In this document: positions 38,433 to 46,346 of the stretch, in pieces
How the letters are laid out: each line of letters starts with the position of its first letter
How positions within the stretch are numbered: position 1 is the stretch's first letter
From: Sorangium sp051521495
Lineage (GTDB): Bacteria; Myxococcota_A; Polyangia; Polyangiales; Polyangiaceae
Reading direction: 5' to 3'
Assembly (NCBI RefSeq): GCF_051521495.1
Contig: NZ_CP150355.1
Span: forward strand, 620,001 to 684,000
DNA length: 64,000 nt
Position numbers and translations under genes: made by a program
Notes under the pieces: generated by a model
Databases searched by the model: none
What the model was told of the DNA's origin: nothing
What the model saw: the letters and a program-made list of their open reading frames with translations, nothing else

Positions 38433-39899
38433 CTATGCCTCTCCGCTGGTGTCGGGCGCCTCGGCGCCGTGTTCACGGGCCGTCGCCCGGCCTTCGTCCT
38501 TTTTCTCGCTGCCGCGCCTGGCCCGCGACGGTACATCGCCGGCCTTCGACGGCGCGCTTCGCTTCTTTCTCGGCGCGTCGTCCTCGTCCTCCTCCTCTTG
38601 GTCCTCGTCGTCCTCCTCGTCTGCGTCCTTGTCGTCGGCTGCAGCGGGGCTCGCCGGGAGGTTGAGCGCCATCGCCTGCTCCGGGTGGTCCAGGGCGGCC
38701 TTGTAATAGACCGCGAACGCGATCGACGCCGCGAACCCGGTCGTCAGCGCGACCGCCTGGGAGGTCGAGTACTGGAGGGTCGCGGAGGCGGCGAACGTCT
38801 CGGGCCTGAGGACCAGGTACAGGGCGACCGCGGGGACGAAGGCGAGCACCTGCGTCACCTTGCGCACCATGTTGTCGCGGACGACGTGGGAGAACCCGAT
38901 CGTGTACCCCACGGCGAAGAGGACGAGGCCGGCCGGGAGCAGCACGTGCTCCGGGAGCGAAGGCGGGACCGAGCCGCGCTCCGCGTCGTCGCGGAGGAGC
39001 TCGAGCAGGTAGCGGCAAACGCCGTAGGAGAACGTGAACAGGAGGAAGATCTCGCCGCGGAACTTCTGCCGACGGCGCGCGAGGAGCAGGAGCGTGAGCA
39101 GCGCTGCGCCGACGAGCGACTCGTAGATCTGCGTCGGGTGCACGGCGAGCGACGCATCGGAGGTCGGATCGAGCCCGCGCTCCTTGACGTGCTGCACCCA
39201 CGCCGGGGACCCGCTGCCGTGGTCCAGCGTGCCCTCGGCCCAGTGCGGGAACGTGCCGAGCTTCTTCAGCCAGGCGGGCGCCGTCTCCCCGAGCGGCCGG
39301 CCGAAATCGCAGCCGAAGAGGTAACACCCGATGCGCGTGATCATCAGGCCGGAGGCGAGGCTCGGGACGGCGACGTCGGCCCAGGGGAGCAGCGGGATGC
39401 GATGCGAGCGCAGGAACAGGTAGGAGCCCAGGAAGCCGCCCAGGAAGCCGCCGTACGCCACGAGCCCGCCGCGGCGGATGTCGAACATCGCGCCGAACGA
39501 GTCGAACTCGCCGAGGTTCGTGAGGATGTAGAGCACGCGCGACCCGACGACCGCGGCGATGGCCGTGACGACGTAGCAGTTGGCCATCGTCTCCTTCGGC
39601 AGGCCGTCGCGCTCCGCGAGCCCGAGCGTCAGGTACCAGCCGACCACGAGCGAGAGCCCGAGCATGACCCCGTAGCTGTAGATGGGCAGAGGACCCAGGG
39701 TGTAGGTCTGCTCCTTGAACTGGGAGGCGAGCGCGGCGAGCGCGACGCCAGCGATGCCCGCGGTCGCCGCGCCTGGCTTGTTCTTCGCGATGAGCAGCCC
39801 GATCGCGCCCGCGAACGCGATGCCCGCAGCGATCAGGAAGACCCAGAGCAGGGGCACGGTCCAGACGGGCAGCGGGACGCGGAACAGGATGGGATGCAT
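38433..39899 (-). CDS. lgt: Prolipoprotein diacylglyceryl transferase, extended form
   Basis: The 488-residue protein transfers diacylglycerol to the lipobox cysteine of prelipoproteins, in the inner membrane. It shows the Lgt core: multiple membrane helices, RGGLVAYGGFLGG, RIGCYLFGCDFGRP, and the HPTQIYESLVG block. Compared with ordinary Lgt (about 260-300 aa) it has extra C-terminal membrane helices and a tail of about 70 residues that is strongly acidic then basic (DEEDDEDQEEEDEDD). The many lipoproteins in this window would be its substrates. It is followed by hisIE three bases later. Confidence 0.92.
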   Translation of the reverse strand: MHPILFRVPLPVWTVPLLWVFLIAAGIAFAGAIGLLIAKNKPGAATAGIAGVALAALASQFKEQTYTLGPLPIYSYGVMLGLSLVVGWYLTLGLAERDGLPKETMANCYVVTAIAAVVGSRVLYILTNLGEFDSFGAMFDIRRGGLVAYGGFLGGFLGSYLFLRSHRIPLLPWADVAVPSLASGLMITRIGCYLFGCDFGRPLGETAPAWLKKLGTFPHWAEGTLDHGSGSPAWVQHVKERGLDPTSDASLAVHPTQIYESLVGAALLTLLLLARRRQKFRGEIFLLFTFSYGVCRYLLELLRDDAERGSVPPSLPEHVLLPAGLVLFAVGYTIGFSHVVRDNMVRKVTQVLAFVPAVALYLVLRPETFAASATLQYSTSQAVALTTGFAASIAFAVYYKAALDHPEQAMALNLPASPAAADDKDADEEDDEDQEEEDEDDAPRKKRSAPSKAGDVPSRARRGSEKKDEGRATAREHGAEAPDTSGEA

Positions 39900-40114
39900 G
39901 GCGCCTCTCCTTACGCCTGGGCTTGGGGACCATCAAGCGTCGTCTCTCGCGCATGACGCAGCGAGCCAAGGCGCTCGCCGACGCTGGTCCAACCGCATCG
40001 GGCGGTCTCGATGTGCCCGGGCCGGCAGCGCACCGCGGTGTTCTCCCCAGCCTGACGACGGCGCTCGCGAAGCGGCCCTCGAAGTCCGCGCGCGCCGCTG
40101 CTAGCATCGATTCC

Positions 40115-40867
40115 GTGCTCTCTGGCCGTGCCACCGTCAGCGTCTTCGCAGTGCCTGGACTGCTCGCGAGCGCGGCGTGTGTTCCTGAAGGACCGGCCAC
40201 GGGTGACGCGAGCACGCGACCAGTCGGGACGGTCGTGACGCCCGTCTCCTCGTCGACGGCGGGCGCGGCTCAGGGAGCGCAGGGGGCGGGCGTGTTCGAG
40301 GACGATTTCAACCGGTCAGCGCTTGGCCCCGACTGGAACGCGCTCAGCCCCAAGTGGGTGATCGACGATGGGCGGCTCTGCGTGCGCGCCGCGAGGAACC
40401 GCGGCGTGTGGTTGAAGCGGCCGCTGCCGGAGAACGCCCGCATCGAGTTCGACGCCATCGCCGAGGCCCCCGACGGCGACCTCAAGGCAGAGCTCTGGGG
40501 AGACGGCCGGAGCGGGGCGACGGCGGTGAGCTACACGAACGCGACGAGCTACCTCGTGATCCTCGGGGGATGGAAGAACACGAAGCACGTGCTCGCCCGC
40601 CTCGACGAGCACGGCGCTGATCGGCTGGAGATCGACGTGGATCCGGACAGCGATGACGATCGAGCGCGCCCGGTCGCGCCGGGGCAGCCGTACCGCTTCC
40701 GGATCGAGCGTCGTGATGGCAGGACCTTCTCCTGGTCGGTGAACGACGTGGAGTATCTGGAGCTCAGCGACCCTGCTCCGCTCTCCGGTCCAGGGCACGA
40801 GCACATGGGCTTCAACGCATGGGATGCGCCGGTCTGCTTCGACAACCTGCGCATCACGCCCCTCTAG
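40115..40867 (+). CDS. Lipoprotein with a concanavalin/LamG-like domain
   Basis: The 250-residue product has a signal peptide with lipobox LASAAC at residues 18-23, then a Thr/Ser/Ala linker. A beta-rich domain starts FEDDFNRSALGPDWN and continues with WLKRPLPENARIEFDAI, ending CFDNLRITPL. The sequence resembles carbohydrate-binding or DUF1961-type jelly rolls, so a polysaccharide-binding role is plausible. GTG 40115 is chosen because it opens directly into the signal peptide. Its stop lies five bases before the next ATG, so it shares an operon with the MXAN_5187-like gene. Confidence 0.75.
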   Translation: MLSGRATVSVFAVPGLLASAACVPEGPATGDASTRPVGTVVTPVSSSTAGAAQGAQGAGVFEDDFNRSALGPDWNALSPKWVIDDGRLCVRAARNRGVWLKRPLPENARIEFDAIAEAPDGDLKAELWGDGRSGATAVSYTNATSYLVILGGWKNTKHVLARLDEHGADRLEIDVDPDSDDDRARPVAPGQPYRFRIERRDGRTFSWSVNDVEYLELSDPAPLSGPGHEHMGFNAWDAPVCFDNLRITPL

Positions 40868-40872
40868 CCGCG

Positions 40873-42393
40873 ATGGAATCGGGTGAGATCGAGCGGGAGC
40901 TCGAGGAGCTGGAGACGCGCATCGAGCGGCTGCGCGCGCTCTACGAGCAGTATTTCATGGGGATCGAGCGGCTGGAGCCGCAGATCCCGCGCAAGGACGT
41001 CGAGCGCCGCATCTGGGTGATGCGTCGGGAGCAGATCAGGAACACCGGGCTCCGGTTCAAGTTCCAGATGCTGATCCAGCGCTACAACACGTTCCAGCAG
41101 TACTGGGGCCGCATCGCGCGCGAGATCGAGAACGGCACGTACCGCCGCGACGTCATCCGCGCAGCGAAGCGGGTCGGAGCGAAGGAGGCGCTCACGATCG
41201 TCGGCCGCAAGCGAGCGGAGCGCTACGCGGACCTCGCCGAGCAGCAGGAGACGGGGCGCGACGCGGCCCGCCGCGTCGATGGCGGCGACGATCTCGACGA
41301 GATCGACGTCGACGACGAGGCGGTCACGCTGGCGCCCCCGCCTCTGCCCGCCGCGTCCCTAGCGGGAAAGCGCTCCCTGGCCGCGCTGGCTGCCGAGGAG
41401 GCCGCGCCGCGCGACGCTGTCGCGCCGTCGCCCGTGCCGGTCGCGCCGGTCGCGCCGTCGCCCGCGCCAGAGGCGTCGACCGCGCGGCCCGCCGGCTCGC
41501 CGGTGCGCCCCGCGCTCGCGCCGCCCGCCATGCCACAGGCCACGGCGGCCGTGAAGCCCGCTCCGCTGGGAGGGCTGCCCCGGGGGCTCGGCCTGACGAG
41601 GCCCCAGCAGAAGCCTGCGGAGATCAAGCCGGCAGAGGCGAAGCCGGTCGAGGCGCAGCCAGCTGGCGCGAGGTCCCCGGCGCGCCCTGCCGTCGACAAG
41701 GCCCAGCCCACCGCGGGCGCGACCAGCCGCCAGCGGCTCGCCGAACTCGCGGCGGAGATGCGCGCTCAACGGGCGCAGAGCACCAAGGCCGGCGACGCGG
41801 CGAAGGCCCCGGGCGCACCGACGGACGTCGCGCCTGAGCCTGCGCCCGCGCCGAAGCGACAGCCGCCTCCACCCCCCGTCAGGCCTTCTCCGGATCCCCC
41901 AGCCGCAGCGCCAGCAGCCGTGGCCGCTGTGGCGACCGGCGAGGCCAAGGGCGCTGGAGCGAAGCGGCAGGAGCGCGCGCACTCCGAGCGCCCGCCGCCG
42001 ACCCGGCGCCGTCGGTCCACGGCGCCGCCTGCTGCGGAGGCCGGCGCGGCGAGCGGCGCTCGGCACACGGCGCCGCGCGCTCCGTCGCGCCCCCCGGAGG
42101 CCACGCGCGCCGGCTCCGACGCCGCGTTGCGCGCGCGACCCGCGCCGCCGCCGCAGCGATCGGCTGCGCGCGACGACGAGCTCCCGGAGCAGCGGCTGCG
42201 TCAGATCTACGCGAAGTACGTCGAGACGAAGCGCGCCGCGCGTGAGTCGACGGCCGGCGTCACCTACGAGCGCCTGGCCGAGAGCCTCCGCGCGCAGGCC
42301 GCGAAGCTGCGTGCGACGAACCCAGCCAAGTCCGTCGACTACGACGTCGTGGTCAAGGACGGCAAGACGCTGCTGAAGCCGATCCTCAAGTAG
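40873..42393 (+). CDS. MXAN_5187-like coiled-coil protein
   Basis: The 506-residue protein has an N-terminal coiled coil (about 1-60) and a conserved helical block (60-120: GLRFKFQMLIQRYNTFQQYW). A Pro/Ala-rich disordered linker runs for about 300 residues, followed by a short C-terminal domain (QRLRQIYAKYVETKRAARE) that resembles the MXAN_5187 C-terminal family of myxobacteria. Function is unknown. It appears cytoplasmic, with no membrane segment. It starts five bases after the preceding lipoprotein stop. Confidence 0.78.
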   Translation: MESGEIERELEELETRIERLRALYEQYFMGIERLEPQIPRKDVERRIWVMRREQIRNTGLRFKFQMLIQRYNTFQQYWGRIAREIENGTYRRDVIRAAKRVGAKEALTIVGRKRAERYADLAEQQETGRDAARRVDGGDDLDEIDVDDEAVTLAPPPLPAASLAGKRSLAALAAEEAAPRDAVAPSPVPVAPVAPSPAPEASTARPAGSPVRPALAPPAMPQATAAVKPAPLGGLPRGLGLTRPQQKPAEIKPAEAKPVEAQPAGARSPARPAVDKAQPTAGATSRQRLAELAAEMRAQRAQSTKAGDAAKAPGAPTDVAPEPAPAPKRQPPPPPVRPSPDPPAAAPAAVAAVATGEAKGAGAKRQERAHSERPPPTRRRRSTAPPAAEAGAASGARHTAPRAPSRPPEATRAGSDAALRARPAPPPQRSAARDDELPEQRLRQIYAKYVETKRAARESTAGVTYERLAESLRAQAAKLRATNPAKSVDYDVVVKDGKTLLKPILK

Positions 42394-42450
42394 CCGAAGA
42401 TCGGCTGGCGGCAGGGCGGACGCGGCCTCTCAAGGCGGGAGTCGGCGCGC

Positions 42451-42500
42451 GACCAACGTTCACCAACGTTCGCCAACGTTCGCCAACGTTCGCCAACGTT
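42451..42500. repeat. Decameric tandem repeat, five copies
   Basis: Five consecutive 10-base units of CRCCAACGTT type (GACCAACGTT, CACCAACGTT, then three CGCCAACGTT) lie just after the MXAN_5187-like gene. They contain AACGTT, a 6-base palindrome. Confidence 0.88.
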
Positions 42501-42531
42501 CAACGCCGCGAGCGCCAGGAGCATGAGCTCG

Positions 42532-42546
42532 CCGAGCCAAGCTCGG
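42532..42546. terminator. Hairpin after the MXAN_5187-like gene
   Basis: CCGAGC and GCTCGG pair around a CAA loop, between two convergent genes. The stem is short and no T-run follows, so termination is a weak inference. Confidence 0.3.
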
Positions 42547-42618
42547 TTCGCTGGGGTGCTCCCGGGGCGCTCGCCACGTCGGACGGCCGGACTGGACGGC
42601 TGAGGATGTTCTGACGGA

Positions 42619-42912
42619 TCAGTGGTGTGCGACGCGGCGCCAGAGCTGCGTCAGTCGCGGGACCCGCGCGGGGACTCCGGCGTCATCCTCGACGAAGAGG
42701 ATCGCACACGCCGTGCGGTCGGCCTCGCGCATCCTCGCGCATAAGTCGGCCAGGTCATCGTCGGCGTCCACAACGTCGGCCTCGGCCGGCTGAGAACCGC
42801 CCTGAACGTATCTAACATTGTCAAGGGCGATCCATCGCCCGGCGAACTCTTCAGATCGACATATGTCGCGCCACGTCATTCGAGGCGCGACCAAACGTAT
42901 CTTACTGCCCAT
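42619..42912 (-). CDS. Small hypothetical protein, DUF5678-like
   Basis: This frame encodes a 97-residue protein from ATG 42912 (MGSKIRLVAPRMTWRDI). The block SEEFAGRWIALDNVRYV resembles the short FxGRWVA motif of DUF5678-type domains, followed by an acidic DADDDLADLC segment and AILFVED. Alternative starts are at 42966 and 42879. The region around its start (42820-43075) is visibly lower in GC than elsewhere, hinting at horizontal acquisition or a promoter region. Confidence 0.55.
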   Translation of the reverse strand: MGSKIRLVAPRMTWRDICRSEEFAGRWIALDNVRYVQGGSQPAEADVVDADDDLADLCARMREADRTACAILFVEDDAGVPARVPRLTQLWRRVAHH

Positions 42913-43106
42913 TTCCCGTGAGCGACCTTCTCCCCCATGTTCCAAAGTCAAGCGCCGACCAAACAAAGCTAGGGCGCGGCGTGCACTGAACTTTCAGAAC
43001 TGTCAGGGCAGGATCTAGCACCGGTCAAAATCGGGCGTCAAGGCAAGCATGGAACAGCCAGGGGCCCCTGGGCGTTACGCCTGATCCGGACCGCATCCTT
43101 CACGTC

Positions 43107-44897
43107 TCACCGACATTGCGCTGGCAGCTGAGACATCGCCTCGCCTGCTCCGATCCGTGCGGCAGCCAGGGCGTGGGACTTCGCCGCGCAGCCCTTGGAT
43201 GCGACGGCTCGCTTGGCGCTCGCGCTGATCGCGGCCCTCGCCTCGGCCTTCTTGGGGCCATCGCAGGTGGCGAAGCGCTTCACCGCGAGATCCGTGTTGC
43301 CCCCGTTCGCCAGGTTGATCGCGGCCCTGCACTCCTGCTCGGCCTTCTCGTTGCCGGGCGGCGGGGTCTTGGGCGCGGTGGTCGCTGCCGGCGTGTTCTT
43401 CGGAGCGTCCTGAGCGGTCTTTTCCTGGCCGTTGTGGTCGGGCGGGAGAGGCTCCGCCGTGGTGGAGGGCGCGCTCGTGGGCGTGGTCACCGTGGGAACG
43501 GTGGGATCCGACGCCACGGTGACCGACGGCGCGCCCGAGGGCAGCGGGATCGCAGTCGACGTGCTCTCCTCCGTCGTGCCCCCGCCCCTCCCCTTCGTCA
43601 GCAGGACGATGCCGACGACACCGAGCACAGCGACGGCCGCGACCGCCGCGAGGATCGGGGCTGTCTTGTTCTTCTGAGGAGGCGGCGGCGGCGCGGGGAA
43701 CACCTGACCGCTGCCCGTGGGCACGGCCGGGTGCGCCGGTACGGCCGCCTGGTCCACGACAGTTGCGGACTGATGCTGATGGTTGACGACGGTCCTGGCC
43801 GGTCCCGTGGGCGCCCCCGCGACGAACAGCGGCTCGCCGAGCTGTGTCTGACCGGAGCGCGACGGCATGAGCGCCGTCCCGCTGGTCGGGGCGTCGCTCC
43901 CGACGAGGGTGCGCGGCGCCGCCCCGAGCACCGAGAGGCGGGGGCCCGCGCCGATCGTGAGATCCTCGTAGAACTCCCGCGCCGACTGCTGGCGGTCCTC
44001 GCGCCTCTTGCTGAGGGCCCTCATGACGGCCGCCTTCATCTTGGGGGGGGCCGCGGCGCCCATCGGCACGGCCTCGAACGGGAACGGCTGCGCCGTCATG
44101 TGCTGCGTCGCCCACGCCCACGGCGTGTCGGCGTCGAAAGGCAGGCGCCCGGTGAGCATCTCGTAGGTCAGGACGCCGAGCGAGTAGATGTCGCTCCGCG
44201 CGTCGAGCTCCGTCCCCGTGAACTGCTCGGGGCTCATGTACGGCGGGGTGCCGAGCACCGTCCCCTGCTGGGTCAGCTTCTGCTCGGCCTTGGCGCTGCG
44301 CTCGTCGCGCTTCGCGATGCCGAAGTCGAGGACCTTGACGTAGTCCTCCTCGCCGGCGCGCTTGGTCAAGAAGATGTTGGCGGGCTTCAGATCGCGGTGG
44401 ACGATCCCCTTCTCGTGGGCCTCCTGGAGCGACCCGCACGTCTGCGCGATGATGCGATCGACCCGCTCGGGAGTGAGCGCGCCGCCTCGCTCGAGCGCCG
44501 TCTCGAGCGACTGCCCGTTGAGGAGCTCCATCGCGATGTAGAGCTCGCCGGTGTTCGTCTGCCCGAAGTCGTAGACCTTGATCGTGTTCGGGTGCTCGAG
44601 CTCGCTGACCGTGCCGCACTCCCGCATGAAGCGCGCGACCACCTGCGGATCCTTCGCGTGCTGCGAGAGGAGCGTCTTGATGGCGACCTTCCGCACCGAC
44701 GTGCCCATCGGCTGCTCGCCGTTGTAGACGCGGCCCATCCCGCCCTCGCCGAGCACCCCGACGATGCGGAACCGGCCGCCGACGATCGTGCCGATGAGCG
44801 GATCTGCCTCCACCGGCGCGACGGGGAGGAGCGCGCCGCACGTGGCGCAGAAGCGCGCCCCATCGATGTTTGGCTGATGGCAAGCGGGACATTCCAT
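43107..44897 (-). CDS. Ser/Thr protein kinase with zinc ribbon, membrane-anchored
   Basis: The 596-residue protein starts with a zinc ribbon (Cys3, Cys6, Cys17, Cys20). A PknB-type kinase domain (about 40-300) has GEGGMG, VAIK, HRDLKPANIFL, DFGIAK and GTPPYMSPEQF, all canonical, so it should be active. A Pro/Ala-rich linker, a membrane helix (about 410-430) and an extracytoplasmic part rich in Thr/Pro/Ser follow, with a small Cys-containing C-terminal domain (ECRAAINLANGGN). Such Hanks-type kinases are abundant in myxobacterial signalling. ATG 44897 lies nine bases after AGAGG; an in-frame ATG at 44924 is the alternative. Confidence 0.92.
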   Translation of the reverse strand: MECPACHQPNIDGARFCATCGALLPVAPVEADPLIGTIVGGRFRIVGVLGEGGMGRVYNGEQPMGTSVRKVAIKTLLSQHAKDPQVVARFMRECGTVSELEHPNTIKVYDFGQTNTGELYIAMELLNGQSLETALERGGALTPERVDRIIAQTCGSLQEAHEKGIVHRDLKPANIFLTKRAGEEDYVKVLDFGIAKRDERSAKAEQKLTQQGTVLGTPPYMSPEQFTGTELDARSDIYSLGVLTYEMLTGRLPFDADTPWAWATQHMTAQPFPFEAVPMGAAAPPKMKAAVMRALSKRREDRQQSAREFYEDLTIGAGPRLSVLGAAPRTLVGSDAPTSGTALMPSRSGQTQLGEPLFVAGAPTGPARTVVNHQHQSATVVDQAAVPAHPAVPTGSGQVFPAPPPPPQKNKTAPILAAVAAVAVLGVVGIVLLTKGRGGGTTEESTSTAIPLPSGAPSVTVASDPTVPTVTTPTSAPSTTAEPLPPDHNGQEKTAQDAPKNTPAATTAPKTPPPGNEKAEQECRAAINLANGGNTDLAVKRFATCDGPKKAEARAAISASAKRAVASKGCAAKSHALAAARIGAGEAMSQLPAQCR

Positions 44898-45058
44898 GCG
44901 ATCGAACCTCTGCTCCCGAACCATGACGGAACGCGACCATCGCCCTGGGCTACGCCGCGGCGCGCACGAGCGAGCGCGCGCCGGGCAGGATCGCAGCAGC
45001 CGCGAGCGGAGCGCAAGGGACCTCTTGCGCACCCGAAGCGCCACCCGCGCGCATCCTG

Positions 45059-45210
45059 GTTCGCGTTCGCGTTCGCGTTCGCGTTCGTTGGCGTTCGTTG
45101 GCGTTCGCTTGCCGTCGTTCGCGTTGATTTGTCTGCGTTCGCCGTTGGTTTGCGTTGGTTTGCGTTCGCTCGGGTTGGTCCACGTTCGCTCGCGTTCGTG
45201 CGCGTGCGGC
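45059..45210. repeat. Degenerate short tandem repeat (GCGTTC family)
   Basis: About 150 bases of repeating GCGTTC and GCGTTCGTTG units lie upstream of the kinase gene on the minus strand. Units degenerate towards GCGTTGGTTT. The motif resembles the decamer array at 42451-42500, and the two flank the kinase gene. Confidence 0.8.
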
Positions 45211-45237
45211 GCAGCTGCTCGCCCGAGCCGCGCCTTC

Positions 45238-45357
45238 GCAGGGCGGCGCTCGCGCGGGGCGCGCGGCTCCGTTGCTGGGCGCAGGGCGGCGCTCGGCGCA
45301 GCGCGCCCGGCTCCGTTGCTGGGTGCTAGGCGGCGCTCGGTACGGGCGCCCGGCTCC
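45238..45357. repeat. Tandem repeat of about 43-44 bp, three copies
   Basis: Copies at 45238-45280, 45281-45324 and 45325-45357 share GCAGGGCGGCGCTCG and CGGCTCCGTTGCTGGG; the third is shortened. No supported gene lies between 44898 and the tRNA genes apart from these repeats and the promoter. Confidence 0.75.
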
Positions 45358-45565
45358 AGGGAGCAGCGCGCGCATGCTTCGCGGCTCCGCACCGCGCGTC
45401 GCGGGAGCGCTCAGCTCGACGTCCGTCTTGAAAATCGGGCGCGCTCGAGCGAGATCGGCGCCGACGGAAGACGCCGGAGCACCCGCCCCGTCCAGCTCGG
45501 CCTCGTGGCTAGACCGCTCTCCCGCAGCCGATTCCAGCGAAACGGACGAAAACGATGCACAGCGC

Positions 45566-45594
45566 TTGACACGTCTCTTGCAGGGGGCTAAGAG
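45566..45594 (+). promoter_or_regulatory. Promoter candidate for the tRNA-tuf operon
   Basis: A consensus TTGACA (-35) at 45566-45571 is followed after 17 bases by TAAGAG (-10-like) at 45589-45594. It lies about 220 bases before the first tRNA gene, and the sequence just after the -10 is pyrimidine-rich (CCTCCTCCC). The -10 matches consensus only partly. The leader up to 45818 has no gene. Confidence 0.55.
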
Positions 45595-45818
45595 CCTCCT
45601 CCCTTCGCGGGACTCGTCTACCTTCGGAGCGACGTGAGCGGCACCAACGGCTTCACCTCGCTGCGGTCCAGCCCGGTCGGGACACTCCGAACGCGCAGGC
45701 AGGCGGTCCAGCAGGGCCGGGAGTTGATTGCTCGCACAGAAGTGATCGGTCTTGGGACATTTCGCTAGGTCAGCACGCACGTTTCCCGGAACCCGGGGGC
45801 GGGCAGCGGGTGGTTGTC

Positions 45819-45891
45819 GCTGGCGTAGCTCAATCGGTAGAGCACCTGCCTTGTAAGCAGGGGGTTAGGGGTTCAAGTCCCCTCGTCAGCT
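45819..45891 (+). tRNA. tRNA-Thr (TGT)
   Basis: The 73-base cloverleaf has acceptor GCTGGCG pairing with CGTCAGC (one G-U), a D-loop of the GTAGCTCAATCGGTAGAG type, anticodon stem CCTGC/GCAGG with loop CTTGTAA (anticodon TGT, reads ACA), and T-loop GTTCAAGTC. The 3' CCA is not encoded. Confidence 0.95.
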
Positions 45892-45972
45892 CCGATGCAA
45901 GGCAGCAGGTCGATGGTTCGGGAGGTCGCGGCAGAGACAAAGTCGGCAAGATCGAATAAATAGAGAAAATCT

Positions 45973-46054
45973 GGAGGGTTGCCCGAGCGGCCAAAGGGAG
46001 CAGACTGTAAATCTGCCGGCAATGCCTACGATGGTTCGAATCCATCACCCTCCA
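45973..46054 (+). tRNA. tRNA-Tyr (GTA)
   Basis: The 82-base gene has acceptor GGAGGGT pairing with ACCCTCC, anticodon loop CTGTAAA (anticodon GTA) in stem CAGA/TCTG, a long variable arm as expected of bacterial tRNA-Tyr, and T-arm GATGGTTCGAATCCATC. CCA is not fully encoded. Confidence 0.95.
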
Positions 46055-46129
46055 CCGGGGCGGTCTTTCGCTCCGAAAAGCGGTCCGACCAAGATTCACA
46101 TCCGCCGGGACACCCCCGACGGAAGCCCT

Positions 46130-46202
46130 GCGGGCGTAGCTCAGTTGGTAGAGCGTCAGCCTTCCAAGCTGAACGTCGCCGGTTCGAACCCGGTCGCCCG
46201 CT
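46130..46202 (+). tRNA. tRNA-Gly (TCC)
   Basis: The 73-base cloverleaf has acceptor GCGGGCG with CGCCCGC, anticodon stem TCAGC/GCTGA with loop CTTCCAA (anticodon TCC), and T-loop GGTTCGAACCC. It lies between the Tyr and Thr(GGT) genes in one cluster. Confidence 0.95.
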
Positions 46203-46218
46203 CCCTGGTCGGTCGTTT

Positions 46219-46291
46219 GCCCACCTAGCTCAGTTGGCAGAGCACGTCCTTGGTAAGGACGAGGTCGTCGGTTCAATCCCGATGGTGGGCT
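46219..46291 (+). tRNA. tRNA-Thr (GGT)
   Basis: The 73-base cloverleaf has acceptor GCCCACC with GGTGGGC, anticodon stem CGTCC/GGACG with loop TTGGTAA (anticodon GGT), and T-loop GGTTCAATCCC. The bases after the discriminator T read CCA, so this tRNA encodes its 3' end. It precedes tuf by 55 bases. Confidence 0.95.
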
Positions 46292-46346
46292 CCAGCGAGG
46301 ACAGCGAAACGCAGTCGCGAACTTCATTTCGGCAGGAGACATCTCG

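Noticed and set aside
44898..45392. N-terminal extension of the Ser/Thr kinase
   Set aside because: The extra 165 residues are translated tandem repeats; the zinc ribbon start at 44897 has a good ribosome binding site.
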